47,970 nucleotides of DNA, taken from the NCBI GenBank assembly GCA_030448005.1, contig JAUJNT010000002.1, positions 190,703 to 238,672 of the forward strand, given 5' to 3'. Source of the DNA: Thermoleophilaceae bacterium. Lineage in GTDB: Bacteria > Actinomycetota > Thermoleophilia > Solirubrobacterales > Thermoleophilaceae. Within the stretch, counting starts at the first letter, position 1. Each line of letters starts with the position of its first letter. Positions 34,151 through 42,177 of the stretch are shown here, in pieces. The position numbers and the translations under genes were made by a program. Under the pieces are notes generated by a model, which did not search any database, was not told the origin of the DNA, and saw only the letters and a program-made list of their open reading frames with translations.

Positions 34151-34297
34151 AGCATCTGCGGCAGGATAGCGGCACTAACATGGGCCGACCGCGCGTTCCA
34201 CTCGACCCCGCCGCGCCTGGTCCCGGTCCCTCTGCGGGCCGCCGTGATGCCGCCTCCGAGGCCGGCGGTCACTGCTAGCGTGCGCCGGCCACCATCC

Positions 34298-36868
34298 ATG
34301 CCGCAGCACAGCACGCCCACATCGACCATCCGAGCAACGCGGGGGAGCTCCCCGGTCCCGGTTGCAGCGCCCGCTAGGGCCCGCCCGACCTCCGCAGCTG
34401 CTCTCCGGACCACGGACTCGCGCCTGCAGGCGGCAGTAGAGCTCGTGGCGAGCGGCAGGTGCTCGGTGCTCTCGCTCGAGCCGCTCTACACGTTGATGTG
34501 GCGCAAGGTGCCCGAGCCGGTGAGCGCGCACCTCCTCCTCGGCGCCCGGCTCGACGCCGACGGTCTGCTGGCCCCGGACACCGACGCGGGTGCCTTCGCC
34601 GCCCTTCGCGCGCGCGCCGAGGCCCGGGCGCGGCAGGCTCAGCGGGCCGGCGCTCGCGCAGCGGAGGTCACGCTGGGCGAGATCTGCGCCCGGATCCCGC
34701 ACGAGGCGCTGCGGGGCATCACGCTCGGTGAGCTGGCGGACCGGGAGGTCGAGCTCGAGCGGACGATTCTCGTTCCCGACCTCGACGTCGTGGAGCTGGC
34801 TCGCTGGGCGGTCGAGCGGGGGATGCGGCTCGTGTGCGTCTGCGACACGTACTTCTCTGAGCCTCACGTCCGGTCCTTTCTCGGGGCGCCGCCCGCGGCC
34901 GCGCTGCAGGTCGAACGCGTCTTCGCCTCCTCGACCCGCGGCGTGGGGAAGGCAGACGGCCTGTGGGGGATCGTCTGCGACGAGCTGCAGGTCGACCCCC
35001 AAGAGGTGGCGCACGTGGGCGAGGGTTCGCCGACCGACGTGGCCGCGCCGGCCGGCGCCGGGGTGCGCACGGCCTGCCTCGAGCCCCGCCCTCGAACGCT
35101 CGCGCGGATAATCGACTCTGAAGACCGGCACGCCACGGCTCCGCTCAGCCCCTACCACGGCGACTACGGCCTAACCGCCCTGCGGTCGAAGGTGCTGGGT
35201 CGCCTGGAGTGCGGCGAGCAGCCCCCCGAGCTGCGCTCTCCCTGGGCCTTCGGTGCGGCATCGCTCGGCCCTCCACTGGCGGGCTTTGCGGAGTGGGTCC
35301 AGCATCGTGCAAGCCGGATGGGAGTCAGCAGGGTCTTCTGCATGATGGGCTCGGGCCGGTTGCTGGCCCAGATGGTGAACGCGGCAGCGTCGTCGGCCGA
35401 CGCCCCCGTGGGGGCCGATCCCATCTGGCTCTCGCGAGGGCTGTGCGCCCGAGCCTCGATCGTGGACGGCACGGCGGCGGAGCTCCGGACGCTTCTGCGG
35501 CGCTCGACGACGTCGACCATGGGTGAGTACTGCGCCACCTTGGGGGTCGACATCGGCGAGCTGGACGGCTTCGAGGGCTCCGCGGGGACGCCGCTCGACG
35601 ACCCGGCGCGGGCCAGGGCACTGGTGGAGCAGCTTACCCGCGACCCCGGAGTGATGGAGCGGATACTGGCGGGCGGCACCGAGTTGCGCGCGCGCATCGT
35701 GCGCTACCTCGAGCGGATCCGGCCGCCGGGGGAGGATCGACTGGTGCTCGTGGACCTCGGCCGGGGCGCCCCCACCCAGTCGCTCCTCGACGGGCTTCTA
35801 CGGGCCTCGGGATCGAGCCTGCGCACCACCGGGCTGTACCTGATCGCCACCGACCGTGGCGCCGAGCGGATGCCGGACGGTGCCGACGTGCACGGCTTCC
35901 TCGCGTACGCCGGTCAGCCCCCCCGCCCGGTCGATGCCCTCCTGCGAGCCCCCGAGATCCTCGAGCAGATCTGCGTGGCCGGTCGCGGCGCGCAGGTCGG
36001 GCTCGACTCCGCGCTTCGGCCGGTGCTCCACGCGGTGGAGGACACTCCTGTGCAGACGGCTCAGCGCCAAGCGGTGCAGAAGGGCATTGCCTCGTTCGCG
36101 CGCGAGTGGGCCCGCTACCGCACGAGCGCGCCGGGCGCCCTCGTGCCCCTCCACGAGTACGGGCAGGAGCGGCTGCGCTCCATCCTCGTCCGCGCGCTGA
36201 GCTTCCCCACGGCCGATGAGGCGGGCCCGTTTGCGGGGTCGCCGGCTGACGAGACCTTCGGCGCCGAGCCGCTCGTGCCCGCGGCGAGACGTCGCTACCT
36301 CGAGCCGGGCGAGCTGCTCGAGAGCCAGGCCACCGAGCTGCACTGGCCCTTCGATCTGGCGGCCCTCTACGAGGAGCAGCTGGCGAGCGCCGTGAAGGCC
36401 ACCGCCGCGGGGAGCGTGCTATGGAAGGATTTCCGGCCGCCCTCGGAGACGAGGGAGCTCGAGATCCACTGCGAGCGACCCTACGCGGCGGGCACCATGG
36501 TGGGTGACGTGATCCGCAGCGTGCGCATCGACCTCGCCGAAGCTCCGTGCCCCCTCCGGCTGGAATGGGTTCGCTTGCGCTCCTACCACGCTGGGAGCGG
36601 GGACCGCGTGGTGCTCGACTTCGAGCAGCCCGGGCTTCGCGAGCGGCTGGCGTTCCGAGGGATGCGCCCACGAGGCCCGGTCGCCCTCGTCGTGAGCGGG
36701 AGGGACGGAGCGGCAGTGGCCGAGCTTCGCGGGCTGGTTCGAGATGACGCTCACACGGCTCTGGCGCACCGCGGCTTTGCGGCACTGCCGCTGCCGGCGC
36801 CCCGCTTGCGCCGCCGGGTAGCGGCGGCCCGGGCTCGCGCCCACGGGATCCGGCGCAGAAGCGGCTGA
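34298..36868 (+). CDS. Large HAD-like (COG5610-like) protein, catalytically degenerate paralog
   Basis: An 856-residue paralog of the protein at 26961, colinear over nearly its whole length. The HAD site is dismantled: the D-x-x-D loop reads LSLEPLYTLMWRKV (E61, Y64 in place of both Asp), motif II Ser is C182 (VCVCDTYFS), and the motif IV Asp is E242 (HVGEGSPTD). Lys218 and D247 remain. The middle domain is preserved (RVFCMMGSGRLLAQMV, LVLVDLGRGAPTQSLLDGLL), as is the beta-rich tail (SVRIDLAEAPCPLRLEWVRLR). It is probably a non-enzymatic partner or binding protein. The start is uncertain: ATG 34298 is used, ATG 34247 is possible. It ends 5 bp before wzt. Confidence 0.78.
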   Translation: MPQHSTPTSTIRATRGSSPVPVAAPARARPTSAAALRTTDSRLQAAVELVASGRCSVLSLEPLYTLMWRKVPEPVSAHLLLGARLDADGLLAPDTDAGAFAALRARAEARARQAQRAGARAAEVTLGEICARIPHEALRGITLGELADREVELERTILVPDLDVVELARWAVERGMRLVCVCDTYFSEPHVRSFLGAPPAAALQVERVFASSTRGVGKADGLWGIVCDELQVDPQEVAHVGEGSPTDVAAPAGAGVRTACLEPRPRTLARIIDSEDRHATAPLSPYHGDYGLTALRSKVLGRLECGEQPPELRSPWAFGAASLGPPLAGFAEWVQHRASRMGVSRVFCMMGSGRLLAQMVNAAASSADAPVGADPIWLSRGLCARASIVDGTAAELRTLLRRSTTSTMGEYCATLGVDIGELDGFEGSAGTPLDDPARARALVEQLTRDPGVMERILAGGTELRARIVRYLERIRPPGEDRLVLVDLGRGAPTQSLLDGLLRASGSSLRTTGLYLIATDRGAERMPDGADVHGFLAYAGQPPRPVDALLRAPEILEQICVAGRGAQVGLDSALRPVLHAVEDTPVQTAQRQAVQKGIASFAREWARYRTSAPGALVPLHEYGQERLRSILVRALSFPTADEAGPFAGSPADETFGAEPLVPAARRRYLEPGELLESQATELHWPFDLAALYEEQLASAVKATAAGSVLWKDFRPPSETRELEIHCERPYAAGTMVGDVIRSVRIDLAEAPCPLRLEWVRLRSYHAGSGDRVVLDFEQPGLRERLAFRGMRPRGPVALVVSGRDGAAVAELRGLVRDDAHTALAHRGFAALPLPAPRLRRRVAAARARAHGIRRRSG

Positions 36869-36873
36869 TCGGA

Positions 36874-38115
36874 ATGGGCGAGCCCGCAGTGGCAGTCGAC
36901 GTCGCGGATCTGAGCAAGACCTTCCAGATCCCGAGGCACCATGTGATGGCTCTCAAGGAACGGGCCCTGCACCCCCTGAGGCGCATTCCCGTGACCGAGC
37001 TCCACGCGCTGCGAAACGTGTCGCAGCAGATCCACAAGGGCGAGTTCTTCGGTGTGGTGGGGCGAAACGGCTCTGGCAAGAGCACGCTGCTCAAGTGCCT
37101 GGCCGGCATCTACAGGCCCGACGAGGGCGCCATCCGCATCGCCGGGCGCGTGGTGCCGTTCATCGAGCTCGGGGTGGGATTCAACCTCGAGATGACCGCC
37201 CTGGACAACGTGGTCATCAACGGCGTGATGATGGGGATGTCGCCCCGCGAGGCACGGCGGCGCTTTCCCGAGGTGATCGAGTTCGCCGAGCTCGAGAACT
37301 CCCTCGACCTTAAGCTGAAGAACTACTCCTCCGGGATGCAGGTGCGCCTCGCCTTCGCGCTGATGGTGCAGGCGGACGCCGACGTGCTGCTGATCGACGA
37401 GGTGCTCGCCGTCGGGGACGCCTCCTTCCAGCAGAAGTGCTTCGACGTGTTCTACGAACTGCGCCGGCGCGGGAAGACGGTGGTCCTCGTGACCCATGAC
37501 ATGCAGATGATCGAGCGGTTCTGCGGCCGCGCGATGCTGCTGCACCACGGCCGCGTCGATGAGGTCGGCGAGCCGGCCGCGGTGGCCCGCCGCTACCTCG
37601 ACCTCAACTTCGAGGCGCAGGAGCGCGATGCGGGCCCGACCGCCGGCGGGCCCGAGGACGTGAGCCTCGGTGTCGCGATCGGCGACGTGTGGGTCGAGGC
37701 CGAGGACGGCCGGCGGGTGGGCAGCGTGAGGCAGGGGGAGCGCTTCACGATCAGGGCGGAGCTGTTGGTGAAGGAGGAGATCGAGGATCCGGAGGTGGGC
37801 ATCACGATCCATAACGACGACGGCTTGGTGGTCTTCGGCACAACCACGCGCGAGCCGGGGCGCGCGGAGGCGCCGCTCGCCCCGGGAGAGGTCCTCCAGC
37901 TGCGGGTCGCGCTCCGCAACGACCTCGCGCCCGCGCGCTACTTCATCGACTGCGGGGCGCACGAGGGGGAGCACCGGATCGTGGCTTTCCGCTGGCGGGT
38001 GAGCCAATTCCTCGTGTACGGCAACCGGCGCCAGTTGGGCCTGGTGGCGCTGGATCACAGCTTGGAGCTCGAGGTCCGGCGCGCAGGCGCCGAGGCGGCG
38101 GAGTCCAGGCGGTGA
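36874..38115 (+). CDS. wzt: Polysaccharide ABC exporter ATPase with C-terminal binding domain (Wzt)
   Basis: A 413-residue ATPase. Walker A is GRNGSGKST (63-71), the signature YSSGMQVRLAFA (151-162), Walker B VLLIDEVLAVGD (171-182) and the switch His is in VTHD (208). The FIELGVGFNLEMTALDNV segment is typical of O-antigen/teichoic acid exporters. Residues about 255-400 form a Wzt_C-type beta-sandwich (RQGERFTIRAELLV, VGITIHNDDGLVVFGT, LRVALRNDLAPARYFIDC), the domain that recognises the capped non-reducing end of the glycan in E. coli O9a. It acts with the permease that follows, whose GTG overlaps its stop. Confidence 0.95.
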   Translation: MGEPAVAVDVADLSKTFQIPRHHVMALKERALHPLRRIPVTELHALRNVSQQIHKGEFFGVVGRNGSGKSTLLKCLAGIYRPDEGAIRIAGRVVPFIELGVGFNLEMTALDNVVINGVMMGMSPREARRRFPEVIEFAELENSLDLKLKNYSSGMQVRLAFALMVQADADVLLIDEVLAVGDASFQQKCFDVFYELRRRGKTVVLVTHDMQMIERFCGRAMLLHHGRVDEVGEPAAVARRYLDLNFEAQERDAGPTAGGPEDVSLGVAIGDVWVEAEDGRRVGSVRQGERFTIRAELLVKEEIEDPEVGITIHNDDGLVVFGTTTREPGRAEAPLAPGEVLQLRVALRNDLAPARYFIDCGAHEGEHRIVAFRWRVSQFLVYGNRRQLGLVALDHSLELEVRRAGAEAAESRR

Positions 38116-38963
38116 GCCCTCACGCCGCGGGCAGCGCACTGCGGGACATCGGCGGCCCCTCGGCCTACGGCGGCGGGGCGCGGCGGCTGCTCTACCTCAC
38201 GTGGACCATGGGGCTCACCGAGTACCGGCTCACGTACTTCGGCTCGGCGCTGGGATACCTGTGGTCGCTCATGCGCCCCCTTCTGCTGTTCGGAGTGCTG
38301 TTCGTGGTGTTCACCCAGATCGTGAAGTTCGGCGACGACATCGAGAACTATCCGGTGCTGCTGCTGCTCAACATCGTGCTGTTCAACTTCTTCGCCGACG
38401 CCACCGGCAAATCGGTGAGCTTGCTGGTGGATCGCGAGCCGATCGTGCGAAAGATGCAGTTTCCGCTGATGGTCCTCCCGCTCGCGCGGGTTCTCGCGGG
38501 CTCGTTCAACCTGGGGATCAGCCTCGTCGCGGTGTTCCTCTTCCTGCTGGTCTACGGTGTCGATCCCCGTTGGACCTGGCTGCTGCTGCCGGCCATGCTC
38601 GTCCCGCTCATGCTGCTTACCGTGGCGGTGTCGATGCTGCTGTCGGCCCTCTACGTGCGCTTCCGCGACGTGATGCCGATCTGGGCGGTCCTGTCGTCGG
38701 TCCTCTTCTACGGCTCGCCCGTGTTGTACGCGATCGAGGCGGTGCCGGAGGGCTACCGCCGCGCCGTGCTGCTTGCCAACCCCTTTGCGGACATCCTCGA
38801 GCAGACCCGCCACTGGGTCGTCGACCCGGGAGCTGCGGGCATGGTCACCGCGATCGGCGGCGCCGGCTGGGCGCTTGTGCCGGCCGCCAGCGTCGTCACG
38901 GTCTGCGCGCTCGCGGTGTGGGTCTTCAACCGGGAGGCGCCACGGATCGCCGAGCGGCTCTAG
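38112..38963 (+). CDS. wzm: Polysaccharide ABC exporter permease (Wzm)
   Basis: A 283-residue ABC-2 permease with six helices. LTWTMGLTEYRLTYFGSALGYLWSLMRPLLLFGVLFVVFTQIV at the N-terminus is the conserved amphipathic-plus-first-helix region of Wzm/TagG proteins; NIVLFNFFADATGKSVSLLVDREPIVRKMQFP is the cytoplasmic coupling loop, and FRDVMPIWAVLSSVLFYGSPVLYAIEAVP precedes the last helices. Two copies with two Wzt subunits form the exporter that moves the lipid-linked glycan across the membrane. It starts with GTG 38112. Confidence 0.94.
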   Translation: MSPHAAGSALRDIGGPSAYGGGARRLLYLTWTMGLTEYRLTYFGSALGYLWSLMRPLLLFGVLFVVFTQIVKFGDDIENYPVLLLLNIVLFNFFADATGKSVSLLVDREPIVRKMQFPLMVLPLARVLAGSFNLGISLVAVFLFLLVYGVDPRWTWLLLPAMLVPLMLLTVAVSMLLSALYVRFRDVMPIWAVLSSVLFYGSPVLYAIEAVPEGYRRAVLLANPFADILEQTRHWVVDPGAAGMVTAIGGAGWALVPAASVVTVCALAVWVFNREAPRIAERL

Positions 38964-38988
38964 TGGCCTCCTGACGGACGCGGCCCCG

Positions 38989-39016
38989 TTGCGCCCCGGG
39001 CCGCGGCCCGTACACT
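38989..39016 (+). promoter_or_regulatory. Candidate promoter of ubiA-dprE1-dprE2
   Basis: TTGCGC (38989-38994) and TACACT (39011-39016) are 16 bp apart. A start near 39023 would give a short leader with GAGGAG at 39025-39030 before ATG 39040. Unlike most promoters in this window it predicts a leadered mRNA. Confidence 0.4.
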
Positions 39017-39039
39017 CGGCCTGCGAGGAGCACGAAAAG

Positions 39040-39999
39040 ATGCCCGTCCTTGACACCGAATCCCCGGCCGAGCCTCGGCTCGGCTCGCCACCCGACTCAG
39101 CCCAGGGTCGCCGGAGCCTGCCGCTGGCGATTCTCGAGACCATGCGCCCGAAGCAGTGGTCCAAGAATGCGTTCGTGCTCGCCGGCCTGCTGTTCTCCGG
39201 TGAGGTCGTCCACCTCGACGCGGTGCTGCCCGCGCTCGTCGTAGCGTTTGCCTTCTGCCTCGTCAGCGGCGCCACCTACCTGCTCAACGACGCGGTCGAC
39301 GCCGAGGCCGACCGCCACAATCCACGCACCGCCTCGCGCCCGATCGCCCGTGGCGATCTCTCGCGTGGCCTCGCGATCGTGGCAGCCACCCTGGCCGCCC
39401 TGGCCGGCGCCGCCCTGGCCGCGGCGATCAACTGGGAGTCGCTCGTCGTGCTGCTCGGCTACGTGGTCTTGCAGATCGCCTACTCGAACTGGCTCAAGCA
39501 CGTGCTGTTCGTGGACGTGATGGCGATCGCAGGGGGATTCGTCCTGCGAGCGCTGGCCGGCGGCGTGGCGATCGGCGTGCCGGTCTCCTCGTGGCTCCTG
39601 CTCTGCACGGGCCTGCTCGCGCTGTTCCTCGGGTTGACGAAGCGCCGCGGTGAGGCAGTCGCCCTCGGCGGCACGACGCAGCCGAAGCGCGCCGTCCTCG
39701 AGAGCTACTCGGTCGGCCTGCTCGATGAGCTGATCGCGGTCGTCACGCCAAGCACCGTGGTGGCCTACGCGCTCTACGCGGTGACCGGCGCGGCCACGGA
39801 CCTCATGCTGCTGACCGTGCCGTTCGTGATGTACGGCATCTTCAGAGTGCTCTTCCTGATACATCACGGCGGCGGCGTGACCGACGAGCCGGCGGTGGTC
39901 GTCTGGCGCGACCGCCCACTTCTGCTCTGCGTCCTCATGTGGGCGATCTGCGCCGGCATCATCGTCGCTGCTACCGGCGCGGTTCCCGACCCTGCATGA
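39040..39999 (+). CDS. ubiA: Decaprenyl-phosphate phosphoribosyltransferase-like UbiA prenyltransferase
   Basis: A 319-residue UbiA-superfamily protein with about nine helices. The N-terminus [27 protein letters not shown] is specific to the Rv3806c-type group. The first Asp motif is NDAVDAEAD (83-91) and the second lies in [28 protein letters not shown] (D159). The enzyme condenses PRPP with a polyprenyl phosphate; after dephosphorylation this gives polyprenyl-phospho-ribose, the DprE1 substrate. GAGGAG precedes the ATG; the stop overlaps the dprE1 start (ATGA). The adjacent dprE1-dprE2 pair strongly supports the assignment. Confidence 0.92.
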   Translation: MPVLDTESPAEPRLGSPPDSAQGRRSLPLAILETMRPKQWSKNAFVLAGLLFSGEVVHLDAVLPALVVAFAFCLVSGATYLLNDAVDAEADRHNPRTASRPIARGDLSRGLAIVAATLAALAGAALAAAINWESLVVLLGYVVLQIAYSNWLKHVLFVDVMAIAGGFVLRALAGGVAIGVPVSSWLLLCTGLLALFLGLTKRRGEAVALGGTTQPKRAVLESYSVGLLDELIAVVTPSTVVAYALYAVTGAATDLMLLTVPFVMYGIFRVLFLIHHGGGVTDEPAVVVWRDRPLLLCVLMWAICAGIIVAATGAVPDPA

Positions 40000-41411
40000 G
40001 CGCCGTCGCGGTACGGGAAGCGCTCGCCGCCACCAACGGCGAGAACCAGACCGGCGGCCGCGCGGACCGCCTGCTCACGGGATGGGGCCGGACCGCCCCC
40101 TCGCGGGCCACCGTGCACCGACCCGCCGAAGCGGGCGACGTGGGGGCCGTGCTTCGCAGCGCGTCATCGCGCGGAGTGGTGGCCCGCGGACTCGGACGCA
40201 GCTACGGGGACGCAGCGCAGAACGCCGGCGGCCAGGTCATCGACATGACCGCGCTGCAGCGCGTCCACAGCGTCGACCTAGAGCGCGGGATCGTGGTCGT
40301 CGACGCCGGTGTGTCGATCGACACGCTTACGCGGCTGCTCCTGCCCTTCGGCTGGTTCGTGGCGGTCAGCCCGGGGACTCGCCACGTCACCGTGGGCGGC
40401 GCGATCGCCTCCGACATCCACGGCAAGAACCACCATCGCGACGGTTCCTTCTGCGAGCACGTGCAGGCCTTGGTCCTCGAGGCGCCGGACGGGGAGCGGC
40501 ACGAGCTCACGCCGGAGGAGAGCCCGGAGGAGTTCTGGGCCACCGCCGGCGGCATGGGGCTGACGGGGGTGATCATCGAGGCCACACTGCGGCTCTCGGC
40601 CGTCGAGACGTCGCGGATGCGCGTCGACACCGAGCGCGCGACCGACCTCGACGACGCGATGGCCCGGATGGAGGTGGGTGATGACCGCTACCGCTACTCC
40701 GTGGCCTGGATCGACTGCCTCGCGCCGGGCCGCCGGCTCGGACGCTCGGTGCTCCTGCGCGGCGACCACGCCACCGTCGAAGACCTGCCTGCGGTGGATC
40801 GCTCGGGCGTCCTCGCGCGCCCTGCAGGGAGCCGGCTGGCCGCTCCACCGTGGATCCCCGGCGGGCTCGTCAACCGCCTGTCGGTGGCGGCCTTCAACGA
40901 GGCGTACTTCCGCAAAGCCCCGCGGGAGCGACACGGGGCGATCGAGCCGATCGACGCGTTCTTCTACCCCCTGGACGCCGTGCGCGGGTGGAACCGCCTC
41001 TATGGCCCCCGTGGCTTCCTGCAGTACCAGCTGGTGGTCCCCTTCGGGCAAGAGGATGCGCTTCGCGCGGCGCTCAAGCGGCTGAGCGACGCGGGCTGCG
41101 CGTCCTTCCTTGCGGTGCTCAAGCGCTTCGGCGCTCAGCGCGGGTTGCTCTCCTTTCCGATGCCAGGTTGGACGCTCGCCCTGGACATTCCCGCCGGCGT
41201 GCCCCGCCTCGGTCCTCTGCTCGACGGGCTGGACCTCCTCGTTGCGGAGGCCGGCGGCCGGGTCTACCTCGCAAAGGACTCGCGCGCGAGGCCGGACCTC
41301 CTGAAGGCCATGTACCCCCAGCTCGACGAGTGGCGGGCGATCCGTGGGCGGCTCGACCCCGACGGGGTCATGTGCTCGGACCTCGCTCGGCGCCTCGGAC
41401 TGATGGTATGA
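39996..41411 (+). CDS. dprE1: Decaprenylphosphoryl-beta-D-ribose 2'-oxidase (DprE1)
   Basis: A 471-residue FAD enzyme that oxidises the 2'-OH of polyprenyl-phospho-ribose. The FAD domain shows [17 protein letters not shown] and [20 protein letters not shown] (His142 equals mycobacterial His132). The substrate domain keeps [12 protein letters not shown], and the catalytic lysine is in YLAKDSR (K427, equal to Lys418). The residue equal to mycobacterial Cys387, the target of covalent benzothiazinones, is Ala395 ([10 protein letters not shown]). The start and stop overlap both neighbours by ATGA, giving a tight ubiA-dprE1-dprE2 unit. Confidence 0.95.
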   Translation: MSAVAVREALAATNGENQTGGRADRLLTGWGRTAPSRATVHRPAEAGDVGAVLRSASSRGVVARGLGRSYGDAAQNAGGQVIDMTALQRVHSVDLERGIVVVDAGVSIDTLTRLLLPFGWFVAVSPGTRHVTVGGAIASDIHGKNHHRDGSFCEHVQALVLEAPDGERHELTPEESPEEFWATAGGMGLTGVIIEATLRLSAVETSRMRVDTERATDLDDAMARMEVGDDRYRYSVAWIDCLAPGRRLGRSVLLRGDHATVEDLPAVDRSGVLARPAGSRLAAPPWIPGGLVNRLSVAAFNEAYFRKAPRERHGAIEPIDAFFYPLDAVRGWNRLYGPRGFLQYQLVVPFGQEDALRAALKRLSDAGCASFLAVLKRFGAQRGLLSFPMPGWTLALDIPAGVPRLGPLLDGLDLLVAEAGGRVYLAKDSRARPDLLKAMYPQLDEWRAIRGRLDPDGVMCSDLARRLGLMV

Positions 41412-42169
41412 GGGACGGTCTCGGCTCCGTGCAGTCGGCGCTGGTACTGGGCGGCACCTCTGAGATCGCGCTGGCCACGGTGCGGGCGCTGCTCGAGGAG
41501 CGGGCGCGCAAAGTGGTGCTTGCCGTTCGCGACCCCGAGAACTCTCAGGAGGCCGTCGACTCCCTGCGCGCAGGGGGCAGCGCCGACGTCGATGCCGTGC
41601 CCTTCGACGCCCTGAGGAGCGAAGAGCACCAGACCCTCGTCGATGACATCTTCGACCGCCACGGTGACTTCGATTTGGTGTTGCTCGCTTTCGGAGTGCT
41701 CGGCGACCACGCGGAGAGCGAGCGCGACCCGGAAAAGGCCCGGCTGGTCGTGGACACCAACTTCACCGGGGCCGTCAGCGTGGGCGTTCCCGTCGCACAG
41801 CGACTGCGCGCGCAGGGTCACGGGGCTCTCGTCGTGCTCTCCTCCGTGGCCGCGGAGCGGGCGCGTAAGGCCAACTTCGTCTACGGAGCGTCGAAGGCAG
41901 GCCTCGACGCCTTTGCCCAGGGGCTCGGGGACTCGCTCGCCGGCTCGGGCGTCCACGTGATGGTGGTCCGTCCCGGCTTCGTGCGCACGAAGATGACGGC
42001 GCACATGGACGCCGCTCCCTTCGCCACCACCCCCGAAGCCGTGGCGGAGGCGATCGTGGCGGGCCTGCGCCGCAACGCCCACACAGTGTGGGTCCCCGGG
42101 GTGCTGCGGGTGGTCATGGCGGTGCTGCGACACCTGCCGCGCGGCGTCTTCCGCCGCATCCCCGGGTAG
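41408..42169 (+). CDS. dprE2: Decaprenylphosphoryl-2-keto-beta-D-erythro-pentose reductase (DprE2)
   Basis: A 253-residue short-chain dehydrogenase. The nucleotide site is [15 protein letters not shown] (11-25), the DprE2 version of TGxxxGxG; the catalytic set is S145 or S146 (VVLSSVAAE), Y159 and K163 (FVYGASKAG). PGFVRTKMT follows the active site as usual. It reduces the DprE1 keto product to polyprenyl-phospho-arabinose, the arabinofuranose donor for outer-face GT-C transferases. It ends 8 bp before a convergent membrane protein gene. Confidence 0.94.
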   Translation: MRDGLGSVQSALVLGGTSEIALATVRALLEERARKVVLAVRDPENSQEAVDSLRAGGSADVDAVPFDALRSEEHQTLVDDIFDRHGDFDLVLLAFGVLGDHAESERDPEKARLVVDTNFTGAVSVGVPVAQRLRAQGHGALVVLSSVAAERARKANFVYGASKAGLDAFAQGLGDSLAGSGVHVMVVRPGFVRTKMTAHMDAAPFATTPEAVAEAIVAGLRRNAHTVWVPGVLRVVMAVLRHLPRGVFRRIPG

Positions 42170-42177
42170 ATGGCCGG

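Noticed and set aside
33986-34297. Upstream extension of the degenerate HAD-like protein to a TTG at 33986
   Set aside because: The extension overlaps the divergent GT-C gene and the twin repeats, and the paralog at 26961 has no counterpart for it.
36751-38139. Long minus-strand open frame opposite wzt (about 460 codons)
   Set aside because: It mirrors the wzt reading frame in very high-GC DNA and its translation is His/Asp/Leu-rich with no domain. The plus strand encodes a complete ATPase with all motifs.
38055-39275. Long minus-strand open frame opposite wzm
   Set aside because: Low-complexity His/Gln/Arg-rich translation, antisense to a well-conserved permease; a shadow frame.
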